DNA of 64,000 nucleotides from an uncultured Tateyamaria sp. (GCF_947487805.1 NZ_CANKXW010000009.1:62001-126000); one strand, 5' to 3'; counted from the first letter of the stretch, positions 49,502-60,107 are shown. A program made the numbers and translations. Notes: generated from the sequence alone by a model not told the origin.

Positions 49502-49714
49502 TCAGCGTTTGCGCGCCTCCAGCTCGGAATTGAACAGGCGCAGCCGCGCGGTGAGGTTTTCCTCGTGTGTCACGCTGTCGAAATTCTCGAACAGGAACGA
49601 CAGGGCCTCGCCCTCGTCCAGCCCGGCCTCGCTGGCGAACCGCTTGAGGCGGCGATAGCCGTCTTCGGTCATCGCAACCGGAAATCGTCGGGTCAGGCGA
49701 AAGCGTTTGGGCAT
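49502..49714 (-). CDS. Small (70 aa) ribbon-helix-helix-like protein
   Basis: [37 protein letters not shown] looks like beta-helix-helix (RHH). Confidence 0.6.
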   Translation of the reverse strand: MPKRFRLTRRFPVAMTEDGYRRLKRFASEAGLDEGEALSFLFENFDSVTHEENLTARLRLFNSELEARKR

Positions 49715-49723
49715 TGTCACTCC

Positions 49724-49753
49724 AAAAAAGTAGGGTGGGCAATTTGCCCACCC
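49724..49753 (-). terminator. Intrinsic terminator (minus strand)
   Basis: Minus strand GGGTGGGC-AAATT-GCCCACCC-TACTTTTTT downstream of the 49762 acyl-CoA dehydrogenase. Confidence 0.85.
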
Positions 49754-49761
49754 CACCGACT

Positions 49762-51543
49762 TTAGAAGTTTGCAGCATCCAGCGCCATCACCGTGTCCGC
49801 GCCCGACTGGATTCGCGTCAGGTGCAGCGCCGTCGAAGGCAGTTGCCGCGCCATGTAATAGCGGCCCGTGGCCAGCTTGGTCTCGTGGAACGCAGGGTCA
49901 GACGTGCCCTCCGCCAGTGCCGCACGCGACGCCTTGCCCATCTTGGCCCACATCAGGCCCAGGCAGACATGGCCGAACATGTGCATGAAGTCATAAGACC
50001 CCGACAGCGCGTTGTTCGGGTTCGTCATGCCGTTCTGCATGAAATACATGCCCGCTGCCTGAAGATCCTTGGAGGCCGCCTTGAGCGGTTCCAGGAACTC
50101 GGCGTCATAGGCCTCGTCCTGACCGGCATTGTCCTTGATGAAGGATTTGACCAGATCAAAGAACGCCATCACGTGCTTGCCGCCGTCCTGCGCCAGCTTT
50201 CGGCCCACCAGATCCAGCGCCTGCACGCCATTGGCTCCTTCGTAGATCATCGCGATCCGGGCGTCGCGGGTATATTGCGACATGCCCCATTCCTCGATGT
50301 AGCCGTGACCACCATAGACCTGCTGGGCCTTGATCGTCATGTCATAGCCCTGATCGGTCAGGAACCCCTTGATGATCGGGGTCAGCAGCGACACGAGGCC
50401 GTCCGCATCCGCGTCCTTGCCGCGATGGGCGGCGTCGATCATGACCGCACTCCACAGGATGAACGCGCGCGCGCCTTCAGCGAACGACTTCTGGTCCATC
50501 AGGCTGCGGCGGATGTCGGGGTGCACGATCAGCGGATCGGCGGGCCCGTCGGGGTTTTTCACGCCCGTCACGTCGCGCCCTTGCAGGCGGTCCTTGGCAT
50601 AGTCCAGCGCGTTCTGATACGCGACCTCGGCCTGGCTCAGACCCTGCATGCCCACGCCGATCCGCGCCTCGTTCATCATGGTGAACATCGCGCGCATGCC
50701 CTTGTGCTCTTCGCCAATCAGGTAGCCCACGGCCCCGTCATAGTTCATCACGCAAGTGGAGTTGCCGTGGATGCCCATCTTTTCCTCGATGCTGCCCACG
50801 CTGACCCCGTTGCGTGCCCCCAGGGAGCCATCGTCGTTCACGCATATTTTTGGAACAATGAAGAGCGACACGCCCTTGATGCCCTCGGGGCCGCCTTCGA
50901 TCTTGGCGAGAACGAGGTGGATGATGTTCTCGGACATGTCGTGCTCACCGGCAGAGATAAAGATCTTCTGGCCCGTGATCCTGTAGGTGCCGTCGTCCTG
51001 CGGCGCGGCCTTGGTGCGCATCAGGCCCAGATCAGTGCCGCAATGCGGCTCGGTCAGGTTCATGGTGCCGGTCCATTCGCAGGACACCATCTTGGGCAGA
51101 TAGGTTTCCTTCTGCGCCTGAGAGCCGTGGGCGAGGATCGCCGAGGCCGCACCGTGGGTCAGGCCCTGGTACATGGTGAACGCCATGTTGGCGGAGGAGA
51201 ACATCTCGCCCACGGCTGTGCCGATCACGTATGGCATGTTCTGGCCGCCGAATTCCTCGGGCATGTCCAGACCGGGCCAGCCGCCTTCCTTGACCTGCTC
51301 GAACGCGTCCTTGAACCCGGTGGGGGTGTAGACCACGCCGTTTTCCAAGCGGCAGCCTTCCTTGTCGCCCACCACGTTCAGGGGGGCGAGGACTTCGGAG
51401 GTCAGCTTGCCGGCCTCTTCGAGGATGGCAGAGGTGAAATCCGCCTCCAGCTCGTCATAGCCGGGGATGTCGGATCCTGTGACGTTCAGCACATCGTGCA
51501 GGATGAACTGCATGTCCTTGGTGGGGGGTGTATAGCTGGGCAT
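49762..51543 (-). CDS. Acyl-CoA dehydrogenase (large, ~593 aa type)
   Basis: [85 protein letters not shown]. Confidence 0.95.
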   Translation of the reverse strand: MPSYTPPTKDMQFILHDVLNVTGSDIPGYDELEADFTSAILEEAGKLTSEVLAPLNVVGDKEGCRLENGVVYTPTGFKDAFEQVKEGGWPGLDMPEEFGGQNMPYVIGTAVGEMFSSANMAFTMYQGLTHGAASAILAHGSQAQKETYLPKMVSCEWTGTMNLTEPHCGTDLGLMRTKAAPQDDGTYRITGQKIFISAGEHDMSENIIHLVLAKIEGGPEGIKGVSLFIVPKICVNDDGSLGARNGVSVGSIEEKMGIHGNSTCVMNYDGAVGYLIGEEHKGMRAMFTMMNEARIGVGMQGLSQAEVAYQNALDYAKDRLQGRDVTGVKNPDGPADPLIVHPDIRRSLMDQKSFAEGARAFILWSAVMIDAAHRGKDADADGLVSLLTPIIKGFLTDQGYDMTIKAQQVYGGHGYIEEWGMSQYTRDARIAMIYEGANGVQALDLVGRKLAQDGGKHVMAFFDLVKSFIKDNAGQDEAYDAEFLEPLKAASKDLQAAGMYFMQNGMTNPNNALSGSYDFMHMFGHVCLGLMWAKMGKASRAALAEGTSDPAFHETKLATGRYYMARQLPSTALHLTRIQSGADTVMALDAANF

Positions 51544-51611
51544 ATCTCTCTCTCCCTTGGTCTGATGCCGTCCCCGCGCGGGGGGCGGCGAAGTTCTGCG
51601 CTACAGGCCGC

Positions 51612-52013
51612 CTATTCCGCGACCTTCTTCGAGGCGTTCATCGAGGCGAGCATCTTCTCGCCCCATTTCAACTGGTTCTTGAGGTCGTCGATCGCCTCGG
51701 TCAGCTCGTCGCGCTGCAACTCCATGTCCGCGAGCCGGTCGCGGGCGATCTCGTAGGTGCGCGCCAGCTGGGTCTGTTGCTGGTCGCCCATGTCATAGAG
51801 GTCCAGCAGCTGGCGGATCTCCTCCAGGCTGAAGCCAAAGCGCTTGCCGCGCAGGATCAGCTTGAGCCGCGCGCGGTCGCGCTTGGTGAAAAGGCGCTTT
51901 TGGCCTTCGCGGATCGGGAACAGCAGTTCCTTGGCTTCGTAAAATCTCAGGGTCCGCGGCGTGACGTCAAACGCGTCGCACATCTGGCGGATCGTCATCG
52001 TGGTTTCACTCAT
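51612..52013 (-). CDS. MerR-family regulator
   Basis: MTIRQMCDAFDVTPRTLRFYEAKELLFPIREGQKRLF. Confidence 0.9.
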   Translation of the reverse strand: MSETTMTIRQMCDAFDVTPRTLRFYEAKELLFPIREGQKRLFTKRDRARLKLILRGKRFGFSLEEIRQLLDLYDMGDQQQTQLARTYEIARDRLADMELQRDELTEAIDDLKNQLKWGEKMLASMNASKKVAE

Positions 52014-52080
52014 AGGATCACTCGCATCTCGTGTTACGAGCATCAAATGGGGCAGGGGCGGATTCGATGCAACCACGGGA

Positions 52081-52145
52081 TGACGTTGACGTAAGTTCTA
52101 CGTTGCGTCACTTCTCCAGTTGACGTGACCGTGATCCACGTCAAC
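52081..52145. promoter_or_regulatory. Two palindromic operator candidates upstream of merR-type gene
   Basis: TGACGTTGACGTA-N5-TACGTTGCGTCA region and GTTGACGTG-N9-CACGTCAAC. Confidence 0.65.
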
Positions 52146-52247
52146 CGGCGCACTGGGCGTGAAACGGGTAAGATACTGCACCCAGCCGGGCGAAATAATG
52201 CACCGGCGTGGGCTATTCGGGCCGGGCGGGGTCGAACCTGTACCGCG

Positions 52248-52979
52248 TCAGCAGGGCGGCCCGGCCAGCGACGGCCACACATCCTCGATAAATCCGTGCA
52301 CGGCCGCCAGCTCCGGCTGGACCATGATGTACCGCTCATAGGTCGAATGCGGTGCAGGCGCGATATGCACACGGTCCTCCAGCGCATAGGCATGCACGAA
52401 ATAGGCCGCCGCCGAATGCGCCACGATCCCGACGCTGCCGCGCCCGTTGGCGATGAACTGCACCAGCGCCGCTTCCGAGCTGACATCCAATCGCGCCGCA
52501 TTGCCCGCAGTGACCCGTTCGTCCACCCCGGGATAGCGGTGCCCCTTGACCCCCACCACCGTGGACCCGTCCAGTGACCCCGGCCCGTCATAGGCCACCG
52601 GTGCGGCGCGCGGCGAAATCACGTCGTTGCGGTCCTCGACCAGCGCGGATGTCCACAGATACCGGCTGCGGTCGGCGTCACCGAACCAAAGCGGACTGCC
52701 CCACAGCACCACGCCGGCATCACCCGCGCGCAATTGGTCGTTCAGCCGCTGGCGCGGCAGCACCACCACGTTGAAAACATACTGCCCGCCCGACCGTTCC
52801 GTCAGCATATCGGCCAGCGCAAAGCTCATGCCGCTGCGCGCCTCCGCATCGACCACGAAGGGCGGGAAATTGTGATAGACCCACATCGTGACCGCCTCCG
52901 CCGATGCGCGCAGCGGGGTCAGGGCACAGAACAGCACAAGGGCGCACAGCACCCGGCGCGGCAAGTCAAATCGAGCCAT
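52248..52979 (-). CDS. Periplasmic solute-binding-like protein (SBP_bac_3 type)
   Basis: Signal peptide; VTMWVYHNFPPFVVDAEARSGMSFALADMLTERSG. Confidence 0.8.
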   Translation of the reverse strand: MARFDLPRRVLCALVLFCALTPLRASAEAVTMWVYHNFPPFVVDAEARSGMSFALADMLTERSGGQYVFNVVVLPRQRLNDQLRAGDAGVVLWGSPLWFGDADRSRYLWTSALVEDRNDVISPRAAPVAYDGPGSLDGSTVVGVKGHRYPGVDERVTAGNAARLDVSSEAALVQFIANGRGSVGIVAHSAAAYFVHAYALEDRVHIAPAPHSTYERYIMVQPELAAVHGFIEDVWPSLAGPPC

Positions 52980-53196
52980 AGTCGCAATCTTCCTCGCCGC
53001 GGGCGCAACGGGCTTGGCCCCGATGCGCGTATGGATGGAAAACCCTCCCGGTGGGCAGGGCGGGCGCCCATATTCCGGCGCACGGTCATGTCGAGCGGCA
53101 CCATACACAGGTTTCAACCGCTGCGCAGGTTTATCCGCAACCGACGTTAAAATGGGGATAACACCGGGGCGATCTGCCCACGGCGCCAATGCGGCC

Positions 53197-53568
53197 TCAG
53201 CCGTCCAGCTCGGTCGCCACGCTGTCGCGCAGCCCCTGCAACTCGTCGCGGGCCTCGTCCAGCTGGCGGCGCTGTTCGTCCAGCTCCTTGAGCTGCCCAT
53301 CGGCCAGTTCGATCCACGCCCGCATCTGCGCCTCGGTGCCCTCGTGCTCGTAGATCAGCAGCCACTGGCGGATGTCTTCCAGCTGAAAGCCAAACTTGCG
53401 GCCGCGCAGGATCAGCTTCATCCGGGCGCGTTCGCGCGGCCCGTAATACCGCGAGCGTCCTTCACGATCGGGCTGCAACAGCTCGATATATTCGTAATAG
53501 CGCAACGTGCGGGGGGTCACGTCGAACGCCGCGCACATTTCCTTAAAGCTCAAGCGGTCGTCTGCCAT
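53197..53568 (-). CDS. MerR-family regulator (paralogue)
   Basis: LSFKEMCAAFDVTPRTLRYYEYIELLQPDREGRSRYY. Confidence 0.9.
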   Translation of the reverse strand: MADDRLSFKEMCAAFDVTPRTLRYYEYIELLQPDREGRSRYYGPRERARMKLILRGRKFGFQLEDIRQWLLIYEHEGTEAQMRAWIELADGQLKELDEQRRQLDEARDELQGLRDSVATELDG

Positions 53569-53687
53569 GGCCCTCGTCTCTCCCTGATGCAAAGCCTAGG
53601 CTGCAACCGCCGCTTGCGCAACAGGTGCCTTGCCCCCCGGCACGGCCAGCCCCATAAAGTGATCAACGACCCAAAGGAACCCGCCCC

Positions 53688-54110
53688 ATGTCCGACATGC
53701 TGCGCATCGCACGCCAGTTCATCGAGGCCCTGCCGCACAGCCGCGATCTGGGCATGACGGTCGAGGATATCGCACCGGGGGTGGCCGTGATCTCGATGCC
53801 CTTCGATGACCGGCTGGTGGGGGATCCGGACACCGGCGTGATCTCGGGCGGGGCGGTGTCGGCGCTGATGGACACGTGTTGCGGGGCGGCGGTGATCGCG
53901 CATCCCGACAATGGCGGGGCGACGGCCACGCTCGATCTGCGCATCGACTACATGCGCGGCGCGACGCCGGGGCAGGCGATCACCACGCGCGCCGAATGCT
54001 ACCACGTCACGCGCTCCGTGGCCTTTGTGCGCGCCACCGCGTGGGACGACGACCGCGACAACCCGGTGGCGTCGGCCACCGGCGCCTTCACGGTGGAGGC
54101 ACGGCCATGA
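53688..54110 (+). CDS. PaaI-type hotdog thioesterase
   Basis: GVISGGAVSALMDTCCGAAVIAHPDNGGATATLDLRIDYMR. Confidence 0.87.
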   Translation: MSDMLRIARQFIEALPHSRDLGMTVEDIAPGVAVISMPFDDRLVGDPDTGVISGGAVSALMDTCCGAAVIAHPDNGGATATLDLRIDYMRGATPGQAITTRAECYHVTRSVAFVRATAWDDDRDNPVASATGAFTVEARP

Positions 54111-54607
54111 AGCGCCCCGAACCCGTGCAGGTGATCAAGCAACGGCGCGACGCGGCCCTGCACGCGCTGGTCGACCACGTGCCCTACATCAAATATCTGG
54201 GCCTCACCTTCGACCGGCGCGGAGACGAGCTGACCGGCGTGCTGCCCTTTGATGAAAAGCTGATCGGCAACCCGATGCTGCCCGCCCTGCATGGCGGGGT
54301 CACGGCGGCCTTTCTCGAGGTGACGGCGATCATCACCCTGTCCTGGTCCTACCTGTGGGAGGACATCGAAAGCGGCGCGCTGGAATTTGACGCGCGCGCC
54401 GATGTGGCGCTGCCGCGCCTGCCCAAGACGGTGGATTTCTCGGTCGATTACCTGCGCTCTGGCCTGCCGCGCGACGCCTATGCGCGCGCACGGATCAACC
54501 GGGCCGGGCGGCGCTATGCCTCCGTGCATGTCGAAGGCTGGCAGGACAACCGCGACAAGCTCTTTGCCCAGGCCACCGGGCATTTCGTCATGCCCCAACG
54601 GCGGTAG
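54107..54607 (+). CDS. PaaI-type hotdog thioesterase (second copy)
   Basis: LIGNPMLPALHGGVTAAFLEVTAIITL...PKTVDFSVDYLRSG; ATGA overlap with first. Confidence 0.87.
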   Translation: MKRPEPVQVIKQRRDAALHALVDHVPYIKYLGLTFDRRGDELTGVLPFDEKLIGNPMLPALHGGVTAAFLEVTAIITLSWSYLWEDIESGALEFDARADVALPRLPKTVDFSVDYLRSGLPRDAYARARINRAGRRYASVHVEGWQDNRDKLFAQATGHFVMPQRR

Positions 54608-55942
54608 ATGGAGGCCACAGCCCCCACCGCGCCTCCCGCGCCACTCACGCACCGCCGGGTGCTGAAAATCGCGCTGCCCATCGTGCTGTCCAATGCCACC
54701 GTGCCGATCCTCGGTGCGGTGGATGTGGGCGTGGTGGGCCAGATGGGCGAGGCGGCACCGATTGGGGCCGTGGCCATGGGCGCGATCATCCTGACCACGA
54801 TGTACTGGATTTTCGGGTTCCTGCGCATGGGCACGGTCAGCCTTGTTGGGCAGGCCGCGGGCGCGGGTGATGACGACGAAGTGTCGGCCTGGCTGACCCG
54901 CGCGCTGCTGGTCGCTGTCGTGGGCGGCGTGGGGCTGATTGCGTTGCAGGTGCCGCTCTTCTGGGCCGCGTTCCAGCTGTCGCCCGCCAGCGCAGTGGTC
55001 GAGAGCCTGACCCGCGACTACCTCTTTATCCGCATCTGGACGGCACCCGCCGCGATCGCCGTCTATGCGCTGACCGGGTGGCTGGTGGCAATGGAGCGGA
55101 CGGGCGGCGTGTTCTGGGTCCAGCTGGTGATGAACGGGGTGAACATCATCCTGAACTTCGTCTTTGTGCTGGGGTTCGGCTGGGGCGTGCCGGGGGTGGC
55201 GATTGCCACCGTGATCGCCGAGGTGATCGGGGCGGGGCTGGGCCTGTGGTTCTGCCGCGCGGCGTTTTTGCGGCCCGCATGGCGCGACCGGGCCCGTGTG
55301 CTGCGCCGCGCCGCGCTGGTGCGCATGGCGCTGCTCAATACGGACATCCTGTTGCGCTCGGCGATGCTGATGGTGATCTTTTCCAGCTTTGTGTTTCTGG
55401 GCGCGCGGTTCGGGGACGTGACGCTGGCCGCGAACGAGGTGCTGATCCAGTTCATGTACATCACCGCCCACGCGATGGACGGGTTCGCCTTTGCCGCCGA
55501 GACGCTGATTGCGCGCGCCTACGGGCGGCGCGATCCCGTACGGGTGCGGCGTTCGGCGTTGATGACGGGCATGTGGGGGATGGTGGTCTGTGTGACGACC
55601 GCACTTGGCTTTCTGCTGGCGGGGCCGTGGCTGATCGATGTGATGGCCAAGGACGCGGAGGTGCAGGCCACCGCGCGGGCCTACCTGTGGTGGATGGTGG
55701 CGGCGCCGCTTGTGGGCTGTGCCGCGTGGATGTTCGACGGGATCTTCATCGGCGCGGGCCGGGGCCGGGACATGCGCAACATGATGGCGATTTCATTTGT
55801 GCTGTATTGGCTGGCGGTGCTGGTCCTGCTGCCGGTGATGGGCAATCACGGGCTTTGGGCGGCGCTGCTGGTGTCCTTTGTGGCGCGGGGGGTGACGCTG
55901 GGGCTGCGGTACCCTGCGCTGGAACGCGGCGCGTCGGCCTGA
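54608..55942 (+). CDS. MATE-family efflux transporter
   Basis: DVGVVGQMGEAAPIGAVAMGAII; about 12 TM segments; immediately follows the thioesterase. Confidence 0.92.
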   Translation: MEATAPTAPPAPLTHRRVLKIALPIVLSNATVPILGAVDVGVVGQMGEAAPIGAVAMGAIILTTMYWIFGFLRMGTVSLVGQAAGAGDDDEVSAWLTRALLVAVVGGVGLIALQVPLFWAAFQLSPASAVVESLTRDYLFIRIWTAPAAIAVYALTGWLVAMERTGGVFWVQLVMNGVNIILNFVFVLGFGWGVPGVAIATVIAEVIGAGLGLWFCRAAFLRPAWRDRARVLRRAALVRMALLNTDILLRSAMLMVIFSSFVFLGARFGDVTLAANEVLIQFMYITAHAMDGFAFAAETLIARAYGRRDPVRVRRSALMTGMWGMVVCVTTALGFLLAGPWLIDVMAKDAEVQATARAYLWWMVAAPLVGCAAWMFDGIFIGAGRGRDMRNMMAISFVLYWLAVLVLLPVMGNHGLWAALLVSFVARGVTLGLRYPALERGASA

Positions 55943-55967
55943 CCTGCGCGCGTCTTGCCGGTGCGGG

Positions 55968-56017
55968 ACTGGGGCGCTGCCCCAGACCCCGAGGTATTTG
56001 ACGCGAAAGGAAGGGGC
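55968..56017 (+). repeat. Interspersed palindromic intergenic element, copy 2
   Basis: CTGGGGCGCTGCCCCAGACCCCGAGGTATTTGACGCGAAAGGAAGG. Confidence 0.85.
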
Positions 56018-56020
56018 GGG

Positions 56021-57064
56021 TCAGAGCCAGCTTTGACTTTGGGTGCCGACGGCCTCGGCGACGGACTGGAAGCCGTCTTGCTGCAACTGGGTGTCGAGGC
56101 CCTGCGCGATGCGTGCGCCAAGGCTGAGCCCGCCATAGACCAGCCCGGTATAGAGCTGCACCGCAGAGGCGCCCGCGCGGATCTTGGCATAGGCGTCGCG
56201 GGCCGAGGCGATGCCGCCCACGCCGATCAGGGGCACAGTCGTGAGCTGGTGCAGTTTGGCCAGCACGCGGGTGGATTTTTCAAAGAGCGGCGCGCCGGAG
56301 AGGCCGCCCTTTTCCGGGGCGTGCACGCTGCGCAGGCCGGTGCGGTCGAGGGTCGTGTTGGTCGCGATGATCGCGGACACGCGCGCGTCCTCGGCCACCT
56401 TGGCGATGTCGGCCAGATCCTGATCGGTGAGGTCCGGCGCGATCTTGAGGAACACCGGCACCCGGCCGCGCACCTGCATCACCCCGTCCAGCAGGGCCGC
56501 CAGCGCCATCGGCCCTTGCAGGTCGCGCAGTTTTTCCGTGTTCGGGCTCGAGACATTCACCGTGGCAAAGTCGATATGGGCCGCGCAGTGCTGCAACACG
56601 CGGGCGAAATCCTCGGCCCGGTTGGCGCTGTCCTTGTTGGCCCCGAGGTTGAGGCCCACGGGCACACCTTTGGGGCGGCGCGCCAGCCGTGCGGCAATCG
56701 CCTCCATCCCGTCATTGTTGAACCCGAACCGGTTGATCGCGGCGGCGTCCTCGGTCAGGCGAAAGAGCCGCGGGCGCGGATTGCCCGGCTGCGGCAGCGG
56801 CGTGGCGGCCCCCACCTCGATCCAGCCGAACCCGGCACGCGACAGTGGCGCGATTGCGGTGGCGTTCTTGTCGAACCCGGCGGCAAGGCCCACGGGGTTG
56901 GGCAGATCCATGCCCGCGACCTGCGTGCGCAGCCGGTCGCTGGTCACCGGGCCGGGCAGGGGGGCCAGCGGCGTATGCAGCGCCCTGAGCGCCAGCCCAT
57001 GCGCGACTTCCGGATCCAGGCGGCGCAGCGCCCGCGTGCCGATGCGTTCCAACGTCCGTTTCAT
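56021..57064 (-). CDS. pyrD: Dihydroorotate dehydrogenase (quinone)
   Basis: [60 protein letters not shown]. Confidence 0.97.
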   Translation of the reverse strand: MKRTLERIGTRALRRLDPEVAHGLALRALHTPLAPLPGPVTSDRLRTQVAGMDLPNPVGLAAGFDKNATAIAPLSRAGFGWIEVGAATPLPQPGNPRPRLFRLTEDAAAINRFGFNNDGMEAIAARLARRPKGVPVGLNLGANKDSANRAEDFARVLQHCAAHIDFATVNVSSPNTEKLRDLQGPMALAALLDGVMQVRGRVPVFLKIAPDLTDQDLADIAKVAEDARVSAIIATNTTLDRTGLRSVHAPEKGGLSGAPLFEKSTRVLAKLHQLTTVPLIGVGGIASARDAYAKIRAGASAVQLYTGLVYGGLSLGARIAQGLDTQLQQDGFQSVAEAVGTQSQSWL

Positions 57065-57489
57065 CCGAAGGCCGCGCCCCCGTCCGCAGGCCGACACCGG
57101 ATCAGCCGCGAGGTCTTCACCGCCGCCTGCCGGTGCACGACGGCGGCCTGGTAGGCCGGGTCCGTGACCATGGCCAGAAACGCATTGCCCGACGGGTAGC
57201 GCGCGATAAACACCGCATCCCATGCCTCGTTCTCGGGGCCGATCAGCATGGTGTCGAACCCGCCGCGCCACAGGATCGTCCCGCCCACCGCCGCCAGCAC
57301 CGGGGCCGAATGCTTGCCATAAAGCGCATAGGCCTGCGCCCCGGTCAGCCCGTCGCGCGCCAGCGTATGATCGCCCGGATAGTTGGCAAGATCGCGAAAC
57401 GCGACAAGGTTCAACATCTCGATGGGCTGGTCGCGGGGCAGGTCCTTGAACGCGTCGAACTGGGCGCGGGTCGGGTCGATATGTGTCAT
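57061..57489 (-). CDS. DUF1330-family protein
   Basis: [16 protein letters not shown]...[24 protein letters not shown]...[26 protein letters not shown]. Confidence 0.85.
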   Translation of the reverse strand: MTHIDPTRAQFDAFKDLPRDQPIEMLNLVAFRDLANYPGDHTLARDGLTGAQAYALYGKHSAPVLAAVGGTILWRGGFDTMLIGPENEAWDAVFIARYPSGNAFLAMVTDPAYQAAVVHRQAAVKTSRLIRCRPADGGAAFG

Positions 57490-58376
57490 GCGAACCCCGC
57501 GCCTGCCGGGAACTGGTGCACGCCGTCCACGATGGGCAGTGGCTGCGCCCAGTGCACGTCCTCGATCCGCATCTCGCGGTAGAGATGCGGGAAGAGCGCG
57601 CCGCCCCGCGACGGCTCCCACCTCAGATCATCGCCCAACGCATCCGCATCGACCGCCACAAGGAACAGGTCATCCACATCGGCGAAATACTTGGCCGCCG
57701 TCTCGCCCGCCTGTGCGGCGGTGGAGAAATGGACATAGCCGTCAGCCACATCAATGGGCGCGCCAGCGGTGGTGCGGTTGCGGCGCAGCTCGGCCCATTC
57801 GGGGGCGCGGAAAATCTTGTAAATCAACATGGGCCCCGCCTGCCCGACCGGCGCGGCCACGTCAAGCGGTGCGGTGACGCGGGTGAACGGATCGCCGCCG
57901 TCGGCAATCGTCAGCGTGTCGCCCGCCAGCGTGAACGCATACCGAAACACACCGCCATAGACCACGTCAAAGACCAGCTCCGCCCCATCCACGGTCACGG
58001 TCGCGCGCGTCTCTCCGGTGCGCATCGCCGCCCCATCCAGCTCGAAGATGCCAAAGAGGTCGATCTCGCCCGGCTCGGCATAGGTGAAACTGCCATTGGT
58101 GCGGAAATAGTAATCCGCGCCGCTCATGTCCTCGGCCCAGACGCCCAGCACGGTCTCGCCCGCGCCCAAAAGGCGCGTATAGCGTTCAGGCCCCCAGACC
58201 ATCGCCGCACCACCCCCCTCGAACACCACGGGCAGATAGCGCGAAAAGGTCCGCCAGAGCCCCCCGGCGGTGACTTCGATCATCTGCGGGCGGCCATCGG
58301 GCAGGGTGCGTTCCCAGCGGTCGACCAGACCGGCGGGCAGCGGCGCACGGGCGCGCGGGGTGGGACGTTCCAGCAT
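57486..58376 (-). CDS. Uncharacterised N-terminal domain fused to DUF952
   Basis: C-terminal [17 protein letters not shown]...[55 protein letters not shown] = DUF952 pattern; ~190 aa upstream in the same frame. Confidence 0.75.
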   Translation of the reverse strand: MLERPTPRARAPLPAGLVDRWERTLPDGRPQMIEVTAGGLWRTFSRYLPVVFEGGGAAMVWGPERYTRLLGAGETVLGVWAEDMSGADYYFRTNGSFTYAEPGEIDLFGIFELDGAAMRTGETRATVTVDGAELVFDVVYGGVFRYAFTLAGDTLTIADGGDPFTRVTAPLDVAAPVGQAGPMLIYKIFRAPEWAELRRNRTTAGAPIDVADGYVHFSTAAQAGETAAKYFADVDDLFLVAVDADALGDDLRWEPSRGGALFPHLYREMRIEDVHWAQPLPIVDGVHQFPAGAGFA

Positions 58377-58525
58377 GATCCCCTGATGCCTGCCGCCCGT
58401 GTTTTGGTCAATACCGCCCCGACACGCAGCCGTCACACAGCCGTTGCGTCAGCATGGCACATCGGGCTTTGACTCTGGTCGCAGTCCCACGCACCATACC
58501 ACCATAACCAATGAGGGAGACGACA

Positions 58526-60085
58526 ATGACCCGATTTCTGATGGGTACCGCCGCACTTGCATTAAGCACCGGCATGGCCTCGGCCGAATATACGCTGCAC
58601 ATTCTGCACACCAACGACATGCACAGCCGCATTGAATCGATCAACCGCTTCGATTCGACCTGCAACGCCGAGGGCGAGGCCGAGGGCAAATGCTTTGGCG
58701 GCGTGGCCCGCGTGAAAACGGCGATCGACGCCAAAAAGGCCAGCCTCGGTAACCAGAACGTCGTGGTGCTGGACGCGGGCGACCCGTTCCAGGGCTCGCT
58801 GTTCTATACCACCTACAAGGGTGCGGCAGAGGCCGAGTTCATGGAGCAGATGGGCTATCACGCCATGGCCGTGGGCAACCACGAATTCGACGACGGCCCG
58901 CAGGGTCTGGCCGATTTCATCGAAAAGGTGACGTTCCCGGTGATCTCCGGCAACCTCGATCTGTCCTCCTCGGCGGAACTGAACGGCAAGGTGGGCAACC
59001 ACGTCGTGCTCGAGGTCGGCGGCAAGAAGATCGGCGTGATCTCTGCGCTGGCCACGGACACGGTCGAAACCTCCTCGCCCGGCGCGGATGTCGTCTTTCA
59101 GGACGAGATCGAGGCACTGGCCGCAGATGTCGCCACGCTTGAGGGCGAAGGCGTCGATATCATCATCGCGCTGAACCACGTGGGCCTGAACAAGGACCTC
59201 GAGATTGCCGAGGCCGTGCCCGGCATCGACGTGGTGATCGGCGGCCACAGCCACACGCTGATGACCAATGGCGACGATGAAACGCCCGCCTATCCGACCA
59301 TGGTGGGCGACACGCCCGTGGCCCAGGCCTATGCCTACACCAAATATCTGGGCCACCTGACCGTGACCTTTGACGACGACGGCAACGTCACGGCGGCCTC
59401 GGGCGATCCGATGCTGCTGGATGCGTCCGTGGAACCCAACGCGGCCTTTATCGACCGCATCGCCGAAATGGGCGCACCCATCGAAGAGATGAAGACGCGC
59501 GTTGTGGCCGAAGCGGCCGAAGCCATCGAAGGCGGGCGCGACACCTGCCGGGCGATGGAATGCCCCATGGGCTCGCTCATTGCCGACGCGATGCTGGACC
59601 GGGTCAAGGATCAGGGCATCGAGATTGCCATCCAGAACGGCGGCGGCATCCGTGCCTCCATCGATGCGGGTGAAATCACCATGGGCGAAGTGCTGACCGT
59701 GCTGCCGTTCCAGAACACGCTCTCGACCTTCCAGGTGCCCGGCTCTGCCATCGTCGCCGCACTTGAAAACGGCGTGGGCCAGATCGAGGACGGCGCAGGC
59801 CGCTTCCCGCAGGTGGCGGGCATGAGCTATGCGTTCGACGTCTCCAAACTGGCAGGTGAGCGTGTCAGCGACGTGATGGTCGGCGGCGCACCCATCGATA
59901 TGGACAAGGTCTATGGCGTGGTGTCCAACAACTATGTCCGCAACGGCGGCGACGGCTATGCGATGTTCGTGGACGCGGACAAGGCCTATGACTTCGGCCC
60001 CGACCTCGCGGATGTGACGGCGGAATACCTCGCCGCCCAAGGGCCCTTCACGCCCTATACCGACGGGCGCATCACGGCCAAGTAA
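58526..60085 (+). CDS. Bifunctional metallophosphatase/5'-nucleotidase
   Basis: LHILHTNDMHSRIE, VVLDAGDPFQGSLFY, MAVGNHEFDDG, IQNGGGIRASIDAGEITMGEVLTVLPFQNTL; signal peptide. Confidence 0.95.
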   Translation: MTRFLMGTAALALSTGMASAEYTLHILHTNDMHSRIESINRFDSTCNAEGEAEGKCFGGVARVKTAIDAKKASLGNQNVVVLDAGDPFQGSLFYTTYKGAAEAEFMEQMGYHAMAVGNHEFDDGPQGLADFIEKVTFPVISGNLDLSSSAELNGKVGNHVVLEVGGKKIGVISALATDTVETSSPGADVVFQDEIEALAADVATLEGEGVDIIIALNHVGLNKDLEIAEAVPGIDVVIGGHSHTLMTNGDDETPAYPTMVGDTPVAQAYAYTKYLGHLTVTFDDDGNVTAASGDPMLLDASVEPNAAFIDRIAEMGAPIEEMKTRVVAEAAEAIEGGRDTCRAMECPMGSLIADAMLDRVKDQGIEIAIQNGGGIRASIDAGEITMGEVLTVLPFQNTLSTFQVPGSAIVAALENGVGQIEDGAGRFPQVAGMSYAFDVSKLAGERVSDVMVGGAPIDMDKVYGVVSNNYVRNGGDGYAMFVDADKAYDFGPDLADVTAEYLAAQGPFTPYTDGRITAK

Positions 60086-60107
60086 CCGCAGGCCAACGAC
60101 GAAACAG

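Noticed and set aside
49714-51756. 680-aa plus-strand ORF opposite acyl-CoA dehydrogenase
   Set aside because: Antisense artefact.
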